Assembly (NCBI GenBank): GCA_021730285.1 | Contig: CP082962.1 | Location: 2,480,001-2,544,000 of the forward strand | Direction: 5' to 3' | Source of the DNA: Desulfovibrio sp. JY | Lineage (GTDB): Bacteria > Desulfobacterota > Desulfovibrionia > Desulfovibrionales > Desulfovibrionaceae | Length of the DNA stretch: 64,000 nt | Shown here: in pieces, positions 53,935 to 64,000 of the stretch | Layout of the letters: every line of letters begins with the position of its first letter | Numbering within the stretch: position 1 is the first letter of the stretch | The notes under the pieces: generated by a model | The model's database searches: none | What the model was told of the DNA's origin: nothing | What the model saw: the letters and a program-made list of their open reading frames with translations, nothing else | Position numbers and translations under genes: made by a program

Positions 53935-54756
53935 TTAGCCCTTGATGAAGGCCAGCAGGTCGGCGTTGACCTTGTCCTTTTCCGTGGTGCACAGGCCATG
54001 GGGCGCGCCGGGGTATTCCGTAAGCGTCGCGCCCTTGACCAGCTTGACCGCCGCCCGGGAGGCGGCGTCGATGGGCACGATCTGATCGTCGTCGCCGTGC
54101 AGGAACAGCGTCGGCACGTCGATCTTTTTCAAGTCCTCGGTCTGGTCGGTTTCCGAAAAGGCCTTGATGCAGAAGTAGGCCGCCGGAAGGCCGGCCAGCA
54201 TCCCCTGCCGCCAGAAGGATTCCCGGACGCCTTCCGAAACCTTGGCCCCGGGCCGGTTGTACCCGTAGAAGGGCAGGCTCAGATCCTTGAAGAACTGGGA
54301 GCGGTCCTTGGCCACCCCCTCCCGGATGCCGTCGAAGACGGCCATGGGCAGGCCGCCGGGATTGTCCCGGGTCTTGAGCATAAGCGGTGGGATCGCGCCG
54401 ATGAGCACGATCTTGGCCACCCGGGCCGAACCGTGGCGGGCCAGATAGCGGACCACCTCGCCGCCGCCGGTGGAATGCCCCACGTGGACCGCGTCCTTGA
54501 GGTCAAGGGCCTCGGTCAGGGTGGCCAGGTCGTCGGCATAGGTGTCCAGGTCGTTGCCGTACCAGGTTTGGTCGGAGCGGCCATGGCCGCGCCGGTCGTG
54601 GGCGATGACCCGGTAGCCGTGGGAGGCCAGGAAGAACATCTGGTCCTCGAAGGCGTCGGCGGTAAGGGGCCAGCCGTGGCTGAAAACCACCGGTTGTCCC
54701 GAGCCCCAGTCATTATAATACAATGTCGCGCCGTCTTGGGTGGTAATGGTCGCCAT
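53935..54756 (-). CDS. alpha/beta hydrolase, non-haem chloroperoxidase-like
   Basis: 273 residues, full length. Nucleophile elbow GHSTGG (Ser near residue 97), oxyanion region FSHGWPL, and a C-terminal Asp/His pair ([15 protein letters not shown]) complete the catalytic triad. Best match in memory is the non-haem haloperoxidase/esterase group. AAGGAG precedes the ATG. Monocistronic, divergent from the MerR gene. Confidence 0.9.
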   Translation of the reverse strand: MATITTQDGATLYYNDWGSGQPVVFSHGWPLTADAFEDQMFFLASHGYRVIAHDRRGHGRSDQTWYGNDLDTYADDLATLTEALDLKDAVHVGHSTGGGEVVRYLARHGSARVAKIVLIGAIPPLMLKTRDNPGGLPMAVFDGIREGVAKDRSQFFKDLSLPFYGYNRPGAKVSEGVRESFWRQGMLAGLPAAYFCIKAFSETDQTEDLKKIDVPTLFLHGDDDQIVPIDAASRAAVKLVKGATLTEYPGAPHGLCTTEKDKVNADLLAFIKG

Positions 54757-54921
54757 TGTCGTATGCTCCTTCGGGTTGCGTTGCCGGCCCGGCCAGACGG
54801 ACGCCCGGCCGGGCGCGGGTTAAAACCCATTTCCCCGCAGGGTAGTGCATCACGGGCGATTGTAAAGCCTGCCTGCGTCGGGGTTGACCCCACAAGGCGT
54901 CTTGGCGCATGAACACCGGAT

Positions 54922-55221
54922 ATGCCGCAACGGACCTACAAAATAGGTGAAGTCGCCGGTCTGACGGGACTCAAACCCTTTGTGCTGCGTTTTTGGGAAA
55001 CCGAATTCCCGCAGCTTTCGCCCGTGCGCACCCAAAAAGGGCAGCGCCTCTACACCGACGAACACCTCGAACTCCTCCACCGCATCAAGACGCTGCTCTA
55101 CGAGGAAAAGCTCACCATCGACGGCGCGCGACGCCGTCTAGCCGACGACGGTCGGGATGGCCCGATCTTGCGCCAGATCTATGACGAGTTGACGGCCATC
55201 CGGCGTCTGCTTGATTCCTGA
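54922..55221 (+). CDS. MerR-family regulator, short
   Basis: 99 residues. The N-terminal winged HTH is typical of MerR (YKIGEVAGLTGLKPFVLRFWE … RLYTDEHLELLHRIKTLL), with no long dimerisation helix or metal-binding Cys. A gene of this kind downstream of pheT is familiar from Desulfovibrio. The effector is unknown. The gap 55222-55609 behind it has no gene. Confidence 0.85.
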   Translation: MPQRTYKIGEVAGLTGLKPFVLRFWETEFPQLSPVRTQKGQRLYTDEHLELLHRIKTLLYEEKLTIDGARRRLADDGRDGPILRQIYDELTAIRRLLDS

Positions 55222-55609
55222 CGTCCTTTGAGGGCCTGTCCGGAAAAAAACAGGGGGGAAATCGGCTCCGGCTCCGTTTCGTGGGGATGGCCGCGTCGCG
55301 GCCGCGTGGCAGGCCGCCCCTGGCGTGGCGCATCGCGGGCATTGGCTATGGACGTACCCTGATTTTTACATTATTGAGACTTCGCCGGCGGTCGTGGAGA
55401 GAGACCGGCCGCGCGGCGAGAGACGGGAAATTTTTAATAACTGCCGGTCGTGCTGGAAGTTGTGTCCGGGTTCCGGACGGTCGGTATGGGGACGCCGCGT
55501 CGCGTGTCCGCCATGTTTGTCGCAATGCCACGCAACTGCGACATCCGGCCAGGGACGCGGATTGGGGTTCCATGGCGAGAAACCTGTTCAACACATGCAA
55601 GAGGATCCT

Positions 55610-57790
<2,181 letters not shown>

Positions 57791-57823
57791 AAACGCGATT
57801 CCATGCCGGGCTTGCCCGGATTG

Positions 57824-57853
57824 GAAAAGGCCGCCCGCCGGGGCGGCCTTTTT
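57824..57853 (+). terminator. terminator after glnN
   Basis: AAAAGGCCGCCC … GGGCGGCCTTTTT. Confidence 0.85.
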
Positions 57854-57992
57854 CGTGACGGTCCGGTCGCGATGCGAACGCGACGGCGCGACGCCCGCCA
57901 TGTGTTGCCAACCAGTCGGAAATACGGCATTCGATAATGGAATCTCCCGTGTCCTGGATCGGGCAACGCCAAACAGCCAACAAGGAGCCGAT

Positions 57993-58490
57993 ATGAGTGA
58001 TTTGATTGTCGTGGGCTACGACGACATGTTCGAAGCCGAAACGGTGCGCCTCAAATTGTTGAAGATGCAGAAGGAATATCTGGTCGATCTGGAAGACGCG
58101 GTCGTGGCCGTCAAGGACCCGCAAGGCAAGATCAAGCTCAACCAGATGTACCACCTGGCCGCTTCCGGGGCCATCGGCGGCGGCTTCTGGGGAGCGTTGA
58201 TCGGGCTCATCTTCATGATGCCGGTGCTCGGCGCTGTGGTCGGCGCGGCTTCGGGCGCGGCGGCCGGGGCGCTGTCCGACGTCGGCATCGACGACGACTT
58301 CATGAAAAAGCTGGCCAATACGCTCCAGCCCGGCACCTCGGTGCTGTTCGTGCTCCTCCGCAAGATGACGGCGGACAAGGTGCTCGACGAGCTCAAGGGC
58401 ACGGGCGGCAAGGTGCTCCAGACCTCGCTTTCCCACGAGGACCAGGACAAGCTGCAAGCCGCGCTCAGCACCGCCCAGGCCACATCCTGA
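57993..58490 (+). CDS. DUF1269-like membrane protein
   Basis: 165 residues from the ATG at 57993 (AAGGAG upstream). The N-terminal VGYDDMFEAE…AVVAVKD then a glycine-rich hydrophobic segment (GGGFWGALIGLIFMMPVLGAVVGA…) and a soluble C-terminus. This is the layout of the DUF1269 family; function unknown. Monocistronic, with terminators on both sides. Confidence 0.8.
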   Translation: MSDLIVVGYDDMFEAETVRLKLLKMQKEYLVDLEDAVVAVKDPQGKIKLNQMYHLAASGAIGGGFWGALIGLIFMMPVLGAVVGAASGAAAGALSDVGIDDDFMKKLANTLQPGTSVLFVLLRKMTADKVLDELKGTGGKVLQTSLSHEDQDKLQAALSTAQATS

Positions 58491-58511
58491 CCGGAAAGGA
58501 CGCAGAGACGT

Positions 58512-58546
58512 GAAAAGGCCCCGTCGCGCAAGCGGCGGGGCTTTCG
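58512..58546 (+). terminator. terminator after the DUF1269-like gene
   Basis: AAAAGGCCCCGTCG … CGGCGGGGCTTTCG. Confidence 0.75.
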
Positions 58547-58661
58547 TCGTCTATGGGTGGTATGGCGGGCGAAACCAACAAACGGAAAAGTGCCTTCTTG
58601 TTCCCGGCGCGACGCCGAGGGTAGCGTTGTCCCGGACCACTGCAAGTCCGAGGAGGCACAC

Positions 58662-59672
58662 ATGAAGACGTTGTTCGACCCCATGGCCGTCAAGGGGACG
58701 CGATTCAAAAACAGGTTGCTGCGATCGGCAACCTGGGAGCGGATGGCCGATGCCGACGGCCATGTCACGCCCCGGCTGGTGGCGCTCTATGCCGCCCTGG
58801 CCAAGGGCGGTGTCGGCGGCATCATCGCCAGCGCGACGTTTATGAGCCCACGCTCCAAGGCCCTGGACGGGCAGATGGGCCTGTACGACGCGGGCTGCCT
58901 GCCCGGGCATCGGCAGCTGACGGAAGCGGCCCATGAGGAAGGGGTGCCGATCCTCCTCCAACTGGCCTTTGCCGGTCAGGACGGCGCGCGCTGGACGCCG
59001 GCAGACGCCGACGCGGACACGCTGCGGCACCTGCCGGAACTTTTCGCCAAGGGCGCGGCACTGGCCCGTGAGGCGGGATACGACGGGGCGCAGATCCACA
59101 GTGCCCATGGCTACTTTCTCAGCCAGTTCCTGCACCCGACGGCCAATACGCGCACCGACGCCTACGGCGGCACTCCGGAAAGGCGGCGCGCCCTGCTCGA
59201 AGCGATCTACGCCGCCATGCGCCGGGAAGCCGGGGAGGATTTCCTGCTGTCGGTCAAGCTCGATTGCCGCGATATGGACCGGACGCCGGGCGTTTTCGAC
59301 GCCTGCCAGGAAGTGGCCGGAACGCTCGACGAGGCCGGAATCGACCTGGTGGAAATAAGCGGCCTTGGCGGCAACAGGGGATTGTGTGACGGGCCGGAGC
59401 AGAAAGAGTCCGTCTTCCGCGAGGAAGCCGCCGCCGTGGCGGCAAGCATCCGCGCCCCGGTGATGCTGGTCGGGGCCAACCGTTCGCCGGCGACCATGAC
59501 CGGGATTCTGGCGGAGACGGAAATCGCCTGCTTCGCCATGGCGCGGCCGTTTCTTTGCGAGCCCGACCTTGCCGTCCGCTGGCGCGACGGTTCCGAAGAG
59601 CCCAGCCGGTGCGTCTCGTGCGGCGGGTGCTACGACGAGGCCGGCAACCGCTGCGTATTCGCCGTTTCGTAG
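58662..59672 (+). CDS. old-yellow-enzyme-type NADH:flavin oxidoreductase
   Basis: 336 residues from the ATG at 58662 with GAGGAGG upstream. An FMN-binding (beta/alpha)8 barrel: FKNRLLRSATWERMAD, GYDGAQIHSAHGYFLSQFLHP (His pair for substrate) and FCEPDLA-like C-terminus. A C-terminal CVSCGGCYDEAGNRC could bind a metal. Reduces activated alkenes or related substrates; the physiological substrate is unknown. Confidence 0.9.
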   Translation: MKTLFDPMAVKGTRFKNRLLRSATWERMADADGHVTPRLVALYAALAKGGVGGIIASATFMSPRSKALDGQMGLYDAGCLPGHRQLTEAAHEEGVPILLQLAFAGQDGARWTPADADADTLRHLPELFAKGAALAREAGYDGAQIHSAHGYFLSQFLHPTANTRTDAYGGTPERRRALLEAIYAAMRREAGEDFLLSVKLDCRDMDRTPGVFDACQEVAGTLDEAGIDLVEISGLGGNRGLCDGPEQKESVFREEAAAVAASIRAPVMLVGANRSPATMTGILAETEIACFAMARPFLCEPDLAVRWRDGSEEPSRCVSCGGCYDEAGNRCVFAVS

Positions 59673-59685
59673 CGTCGTCCGTAGT

Positions 59686-59722
59686 GAAAAGGCCCCGTCG
59701 CTCGCGCGGCGGGGCCTTTTGT
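59686..59722. terminator. terminator between the oxidoreductase gene and greA
   Basis: AAAAGGCCCCGTCG … GCGGCGGGGCCTTTT, usable in both directions. Confidence 0.8.
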
Positions 59723-59740
59723 CGTTGGTGCTTGCCCCGG

Positions 59741-60229
59741 CTATTCTTTTTCGATGGAACCGTTGAAGACGATGGAGACGATTTCGTAGTTGATCTTGCC
59801 CCGGGGCGCGTCCACCACGATCTCATCGCCCTCGTACTTGCCGAGCAGCGCCTGGCCGACCGGCGACAGGATGGAGATGGAGCCCTTGCTCGGTTGGGCT
59901 TCGTCCGGGCCGAGCAGCGTGTATTTCTTGACGTCGCCGGTGTCCACGTCCTCGATCTCCACCGTGGCGCCGAAGATGGCCTGCTCGCCGTCCAGGGTGT
60001 CCAGGTCGATGACGTTGAAGCGCGGCATGCGCGATTCGATGAAGTTGATGCGGGCTTCGAGCATCCCCTGGCGTTCGCGGGCGGCGTCGTAACCGGCGTT
60101 TTCGCGCAGGTCGCCTTCTTCGCGCGCTTCTTTGATGGCCAGGATCACTTCCGGGCGTTCCTTCTTGAGACGCTCCAGTTCGCGTTCGAGTCGCTTGAAA
60201 CCTTGGACGGTAATAGGAATGCTGTCCAT
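59741..60229 (-). CDS. greA: transcription elongation factor GreA
   Basis: 162 residues from the ATG at 60229; the ORF is open further upstream without a proper start. N-terminal coiled coil with LERELERLKKERPEVILAI and the acidic tip EEGDLRENAGYDAARERQ, C-terminal FKBP-like domain (LGPDEAQPSKGSISILSPVGQALLGK). It rescues backtracked RNA polymerase. Confidence 0.95.
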   Translation of the reverse strand: MDSIPITVQGFKRLERELERLKKERPEVILAIKEAREEGDLRENAGYDAARERQGMLEARINFIESRMPRFNVIDLDTLDGEQAIFGATVEIEDVDTGDVKKYTLLGPDEAQPSKGSISILSPVGQALLGKYEGDEIVVDAPRGKINYEIVSIVFNGSIEKE

Positions 60230-60477
60230 TTCATACCTTGGATCGGTTGGATTGTCGGGGAAAAAAACCAAGGACAACGGCCCCATCCGGACGGACGTGG
60301 CCGTGAAAAAAAATCGTGGGGGAACTACATGTCCACGGACGGCTTTCTGGTTAGACGATCCTGCGGCGGCGGTCAAGGAGGCAGATGCCCAAGCGATGAT
60401 GCGCAAGCGGTTGCCCGGCCGGCCTTCCCGGACTATGTTGCCCCGGCGGCTCGGGTGGGCCGCAAGGGAGCGAGTCT

Positions 60478-60927
60478 ATGCGCGTTTATCTGGCCGGACC
60501 CCTTTTCAGCCTGGCCGAACGTCGGTTCATGGCCCGGTTGCGCGACCAGGCCGGCGCGTTGCCGGGTGTTGTCGCCCTGTGGCCCGGGGATTTTTTTGCG
60601 GGCGACGACTTGGCCGCCATGGGCGCGACGGCCAAGGAGCATATTTTCCGGGGCTGTCTGGCCGGCGTCGACAGTTGCGATCTGGTCGTGGCCGTGCTCG
60701 ACGGGACCCAGGTCGACGACGGCACCGCCTTCGAGGCGGGCTACGCCCATGCCCGGGGCCTTCCGGTCTGGGGCTTGCGCACGGATTTCCGCGTGGCCGG
60801 GGATACGGTCCATTCCCTGGTCAACTGCATGATCGAATGCGCCTGTGCCCGGATATTCCGGGACGAAGCCGCTCTCTTGGAGGCCATGGCCGCCAAGGCC
60901 GCCCTTGCCGCCAAAACGGAGGCCTGA
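60478..60927 (+). CDS. nucleoside 2-deoxyribosyltransferase
   Basis: 149 residues, family length. Substrate-binding start VYLAGPLFSLAERRF, then DLVVAVLDGTQVDDGTAFEAGYAHA with the catalytic Glu in EAGYA. Transfers deoxyribose between bases in salvage. Host gene by composition. Confidence 0.9.
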   Translation: MRVYLAGPLFSLAERRFMARLRDQAGALPGVVALWPGDFFAGDDLAAMGATAKEHIFRGCLAGVDSCDLVVAVLDGTQVDDGTAFEAGYAHARGLPVWGLRTDFRVAGDTVHSLVNCMIECACARIFRDEAALLEAMAAKAALAAKTEA

Positions 60928-61059
60928 CGCTCTGGGGAGTGGCCAGGGGCGCGCTTTGCACGGCGTGGCGGCTGACCAAATTTTCATTTGCCAACGCTGT
61001 TACGGTTGGCATAAGGTCCGTGACACTTCTTCAGGAAGCGTCGTCATGTCGCACAACCA

Positions 61060-61371
61060 ATGAAACCGGGGATGGCGCCGGGCATGGCCGAAACATTCCA
61101 GGATCCGCTTCGTTATCTGGTTGAGTGCCTGTGCTGCCGTGTATATCTCGACGGCGGCGACAACGTGCGTCTGGCGTTTTCCAGGCGGCATGGTCTCAAA
61201 GACATGATGACGGCCCAGGGCATCGCCCGGTCCTACGCCGGGCTGCTGCGCGACCGCCTGCGCCAGCGGCGGGAGGCCGGGGAGCCGCCGGTAGAGCCCG
61301 TTATCACGGCGGCCGGGGAGTGCTCCTGGGCCGAACATGCCGCCACGGGCGCGTTCTGCCCGCTCAGCTGA
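61060..61371 (+). CDS. small conserved-looking hypothetical protein
   Basis: 103 residues by the first ATG; internal ATGs at 61072 and 61084 (MAETFQDP) are possible. The body, DPLRYLVECLCCRVYLDGGDNVRLAFSRRHGLKDMM, is well structured with high-GC host codon use. The C-terminus AGECSWAEHAATGAFC contains two Cys. No family recognised. No clear ribosome-binding site at any start. Confidence 0.55.
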   Translation: MKPGMAPGMAETFQDPLRYLVECLCCRVYLDGGDNVRLAFSRRHGLKDMMTAQGIARSYAGLLRDRLRQRREAGEPPVEPVITAAGECSWAEHAATGAFCPLS

Positions 61372-61694
61372 CGCCAGTCCCCTTTTTTTCGTGATCGCTC
61401 CAGCGCTGCCCGGGCCAACGGGCGGACCGGCGTGCGTCTCACCGTACGTCGGGCGAGCCTCGCAAGCTTTTTGCGAAGGCCGTTTTGCCTTTTGTGGCTG
61501 CCGGTTGATCGTGTCTTTCCTCGGGGCCGGACGCCTTTCGCCGGGGCCGGGGGGGATTTCACGGCGCATCGGGGGAAGACCGGACCTGTAAAATACATGT
61601 AAAATAGCAGGATATTGGCCGCATCGGCTCTGGAAATCCAGGGGCGGGCGGTACGGATGCTTTTTTTTCGAAGCGGGCTGCGATCCTTGTTGAC

Positions 61695-61713
61695 AATGAT
61701 ATTGAATATCATT
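61695..61713. promoter_or_regulatory. Fur box at the feo promoter
   Basis: AATGATATT-G-AATATCATT is a perfect 9-1-9 inverted repeat matching the Fur 7-1-7 pattern. It overlaps a TTGACA (61690-61695) and the spacer behind it, so Fe-Fur should block this promoter. feoA starts 115 bp downstream. The rest of 61372-61827 holds no gene. Confidence 0.8.
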
Positions 61714-61827
61714 TACATCATCCTCGCACCACGCAAGATGCCCTGGTTGTTGCCAGGCCGGGGCGTGGGCGCGACGGGCCATTGCCCGACACCACCGCGC
61801 TTGCCGATGGAAAGGAGGGGAGAGATA

Positions 61828-62058
61828 ATGACTGTTTCGATGCGAAAGCTTGGCGTCAATCAGAAAGGATGCGTCCGGGCGGTGACCGCCGGCGGCGAAC
61901 TGGGACGGCGCATTCGGGATATGGGCCTTGTGCCCGGGGCCCGGATCATGGTCATCGGCCGGGCCCCGCTGGCCGATCCGGTCGAACTGCGCATGAAGGG
62001 GTTCACCCTGTCGCTGCGCAACAGCGAGGCCGACTATATTTCCGTGGAGGCGCTCTAG
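61828..62058 (+). CDS. feoA: ferrous iron transport protein A
   Basis: 76 residues from the ATG at 61828 with AAGGAGG upstream. SH3-like fold: MRKLGVNQKGCVRAVTAGGELGRRIRDMGLVPGARIMV … VELRMKGFTLSLRNSEADYISV. Accessory subunit of Feo. Ends 1 bp before feoB. Confidence 0.93.
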   Translation: MTVSMRKLGVNQKGCVRAVTAGGELGRRIRDMGLVPGARIMVIGRAPLADPVELRMKGFTLSLRNSEADYISVEAL

Positions 62059-62059
62059 C

Positions 62060-64000
62060 ATGGCGCAGCCCATCCGCGTGGCCGTCTCCGGCCAGCCCAA
62101 CTGCGGCAAGAGCACCATGTTCAACGCCATCACCGGCGGCCAGGCCCGGGTCGGCAACTATCCCGGCATCACCGTGGACCGCCTGGAAGGAACCTACCGG
62201 GATAACGATCAGATAAGCCACCTGGTCGACCTGCCCGGCACCTATTCCCTGACCTCCTATTCCATGGAGGAGTTGGTCGCCCGAAACGTCATCGTGGACG
62301 AGCATCCCGACGTGGTCATCAACATGATGGACGCCACGGCCCTGGAGCGCAGCCTCTATCTGGCCGTGCAGCTCATGGAGATCGGCGCGCCGCTGGTGCT
62401 CGGGCTCAACATGATGGACGAGGTCAAGCGCAGCGGCGTGACCATCGACACCGAAAAGCTGTCCCAGCTGCTCGGCGTGCCGGTGGTGCCCTGCGTGGCC
62501 CGGGTCGGCCAGGGCCGCAAGGAGCTCATGCGGGCCGTGGCCGAGGTCGCGGCCAAGACCAAGGGGCAATGGACGCCGATCCGCCTCAACTACGGCCCGG
62601 ACCTCGACCCCATTCTCGACCGCATGACCGCGCGCATTGCCGACGCGAAATTTCTGACCACCCGCCATGATCCGCGTTGGGTGGCCGTCAAGTACCTGGA
62701 AAGCGACGAGCAGGTCATGACCGAGGGCAAGGCCGCCGGCCCCACCCACGAGGCGCTTTTGGCCCTTTGCGCCGAGGCCGAGGAGACGACCCGCAAAAAC
62801 AGCGCCACCACCCCGGACGCCATCATCGCCGACTGGCGCTACGGCTATATCAACGGCATCATCAAGCAGGGGGTCGTGCTCGGCGGCGACGAGCTGCGGC
62901 GCAACAACTCCGACGCCATCGACCGCATCGTCACGCACAAGATGCTCGGCCCGCTCATCATGCTGGCTGTGCTGTATCTGATGTTCCAGGTGACCTTCGC
63001 CATCGGGGCCTATCCCCAGGGCTGGATCGAGGCCGGTTTCGACGCCTTAAGCGGCTTGGCCACGACGTATCTGCCCGAGGGCTACCTGCAATCGCTTATC
63101 GTCAACGGCATCATCGGCGGCGTGGGCTCGGTCATCGGCTTCACCCCGCTTATCTGCATCATGTTCGCCATGCTGGTCTTCCTGGAGGACCTCGGCTACA
63201 TGGCGCGCGTGGCTTACATGCTCGACCGGGTGTTGCGCATCTTCGGCCTGCACGGCATGTCGGTCATGCCGCTGATCATGTCCGGCGGCATCCCGGGCGG
63301 CTGCGCCGTGCCCGGCGTCATGTGCGCGAGGACGCTGCGCAGCCCGCGCGAGCGGCTGGCCACCATCCTGACCGCGCCTTTCATGGTCTGCGGGGCCAAG
63401 ACCACGGCCTACCTCATGCTCGTGGCCGCCTTTTTCCCGGGCAACACCACCCGGGCCATGTTCTTCGTCGTGCTCGCGGCCTGGGCCTTTGTGCTGCTCG
63501 TTTCCAGGCTTTTGCGCTCGACCGTGATCAAGGGCGAGAGCACGCCGTTCGTCATGGAGATTCCGCCGTACCGCCTGCCCACGCTGAGGGGTGTGGTGCT
63601 CCATACCTGGGAGCGCGTCTGGCAGTACGTGAAAAAGGCCGGCACCGTGATCCTGGCCGTGTCCATCCTCATGTGGGCGGTCATGACCTTTCCGGAGCTG
63701 CCCGAAGGCACGGTGGCCAAGTACGACGCCCAAAAGGCGCAGATCGCCCAGACGGTCAAGGCCGAGAATCCCCAGGCAAACGAGGAAGAGCTGGCCGATC
63801 TGACCGAGGCGGCCCAGCAGTCCCTTGCCGACGAGCAAAACGAGGCCTCGCTCAAGTATTCCCTGGCCGGCCGCGTGAGCGAATCCCTCACGCCCCTGAC
63901 CAACCTGGCCGGCTTCCCCTGGCAGGCCAACATCGCGCTCATCGGCGCCTTCGCGGCCAAGGAGGTCTTCGTCTCCACCATGGCCACGGCCTATTCCATG
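62060..64000 (+). CDS. feoB: ferrous iron transport protein B, 3' end outside the window
   Basis: 647 codons in view. N-terminal G-domain with G1 GQPNCGKST, G3 DLPG and G4 NMMD, then a helical region and the transporter. The two gate motifs are visible as GGIPGGCAVPGVMCAR and FMVCGAKTTAYLM, each with the conserved Cys. GTP-dependent Fe2+ uptake in the inner membrane, coupled to feoA and presumably Fur-controlled. The frame is open at base 64,000. Confidence 0.95.
   Translation, partial: MAQPIRVAVSGQPNCGKSTMFNAITGGQARVGNYPGITVDRLEGTYRDNDQISHLVDLPGTYSLTSYSMEELVARNVIVDEHPDVVINMMDATALERSLYLAVQLMEIGAPLVLGLNMMDEVKRSGVTIDTEKLSQLLGVPVVPCVARVGQGRKELMRAVAEVAAKTKGQWTPIRLNYGPDLDPILDRMTARIADAKFLTTRHDPRWVAVKYLESDEQVMTEGKAAGPTHEALLALCAEAEETTRKNSATTPDAIIADWRYGYINGIIKQGVVLGGDELRRNNSDAIDRIVTHKMLGPLIMLAVLYLMFQVTFAIGAYPQGWIEAGFDALSGLATTYLPEGYLQSLIVNGIIGGVGSVIGFTPLICIMFAMLVFLEDLGYMARVAYMLDRVLRIFGLHGMSVMPLIMSGGIPGGCAVPGVMCARTLRSPRERLATILTAPFMVCGAKTTAYLMLVAAFFPGNTTRAMFFVVLAAWAFVLLVSRLLRSTVIKGESTPFVMEIPPYRLPTLRGVVLHTWERVWQYVKKAGTVILAVSILMWAVMTFPELPEGTVAKYDAQKAQIAQTVKAENPQANEEELADLTEAAQQSLADEQNEASLKYSLAGRVSESLTPLTNLAGFPWQANIALIGAFAAKEVFVSTMATAYSM

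Noticed and set aside
55325-55609. 95-residue extension of glutamine synthetase
   Set aside because: Composition unlike the rest, no ribosome-binding site, and the ATG at 55610 gives the normal type III length.

Overview
The window joins two kinds of DNA. From about 46,972 to the right end it is GC-rich chromosome with tightly packed housekeeping genes. These are tRNA-Val, the translation cluster thrS-infC-rpmI-rplT-pheS-pheT with a small MerR gene nearby, a type III glutamine synthetase, greA, a nucleoside 2-deoxyribosyltransferase, and feoA-feoB behind a textbook Fur box. Gene order, codon use and the type III glutamine synthetase suggest a sulfate reducer of the Desulfovibrionaceae (Desulfovibrio/Solidesulfovibrio type). 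That assignment is inference; no rRNA gene is present to confirm it.

Everything left of the tRNA is accessory DNA of mixed, mostly lower GC. A 200-bp direct repeat (9252-9451 and 46809-47008, identical by eye) carries the tRNA promoter and the 5' half of tRNA-Val, ending in the anticodon loop. The repeats bracket a 37.6-kb integrated element, called element B here. Element B brings its own replacement promoter and tRNA 5' half. The left repeat copy has the same integrase arm-like heptamers (CGTTGGC), so the DNA to its left (1-9451) is probably the right end of a related element A that used the same site. The two elements would then lie in tandem.

Element B reads from left to right: a type I restriction-modification operon (hsdM-hsdS-hsdR) with a YgjP-type metallopeptidase; small ORFs; two tyrosine recombinases; an HTH-AbrB regulator; a HELGH peptidase pair; a ColE2-type replication initiator; a lipoprotein; a complete flagellin; an XRE regulator; an AT-rich region that may be an origin; a D5/SF3-like helicase operon; a TGT/DpdA-like protein; and a right-hand cargo array. 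I see no capsid, terminase, relaxase or conjugation genes, so it looks like an integrative, self-replicating plasmid or satellite carrying defence genes.

The most striking structure is the right end of both elements. Each has a nearly identical 105-residue HTH-AbrB gene (3054-3371 and 38475-38792) followed by a conserved hairpin terminator. In element B the 3' end of this gene plus its terminator recurs three more times, at 40982-41138, 42762-42975 and 44036-44205. Each copy follows a cargo unit: a GHKL-ATPase/nuclease fusion, a gluconokinase-like kinase plus membrane protein, and a STAS-like/GHKL protein. Upstream of the regulator, a leader block or G-rich block is duplicated around small membrane-protein genes. 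This looks like a cassette array built on a regulator gene and its terminator, with a layout resembling an integron but no integron integrase in view. In element A the slot holds a reverse-strand operon: ThyX, C5 cytosine methyltransferase, HD-domain protein, ORC/CDC6-like ATPase and an unknown protein, a likely defence system.
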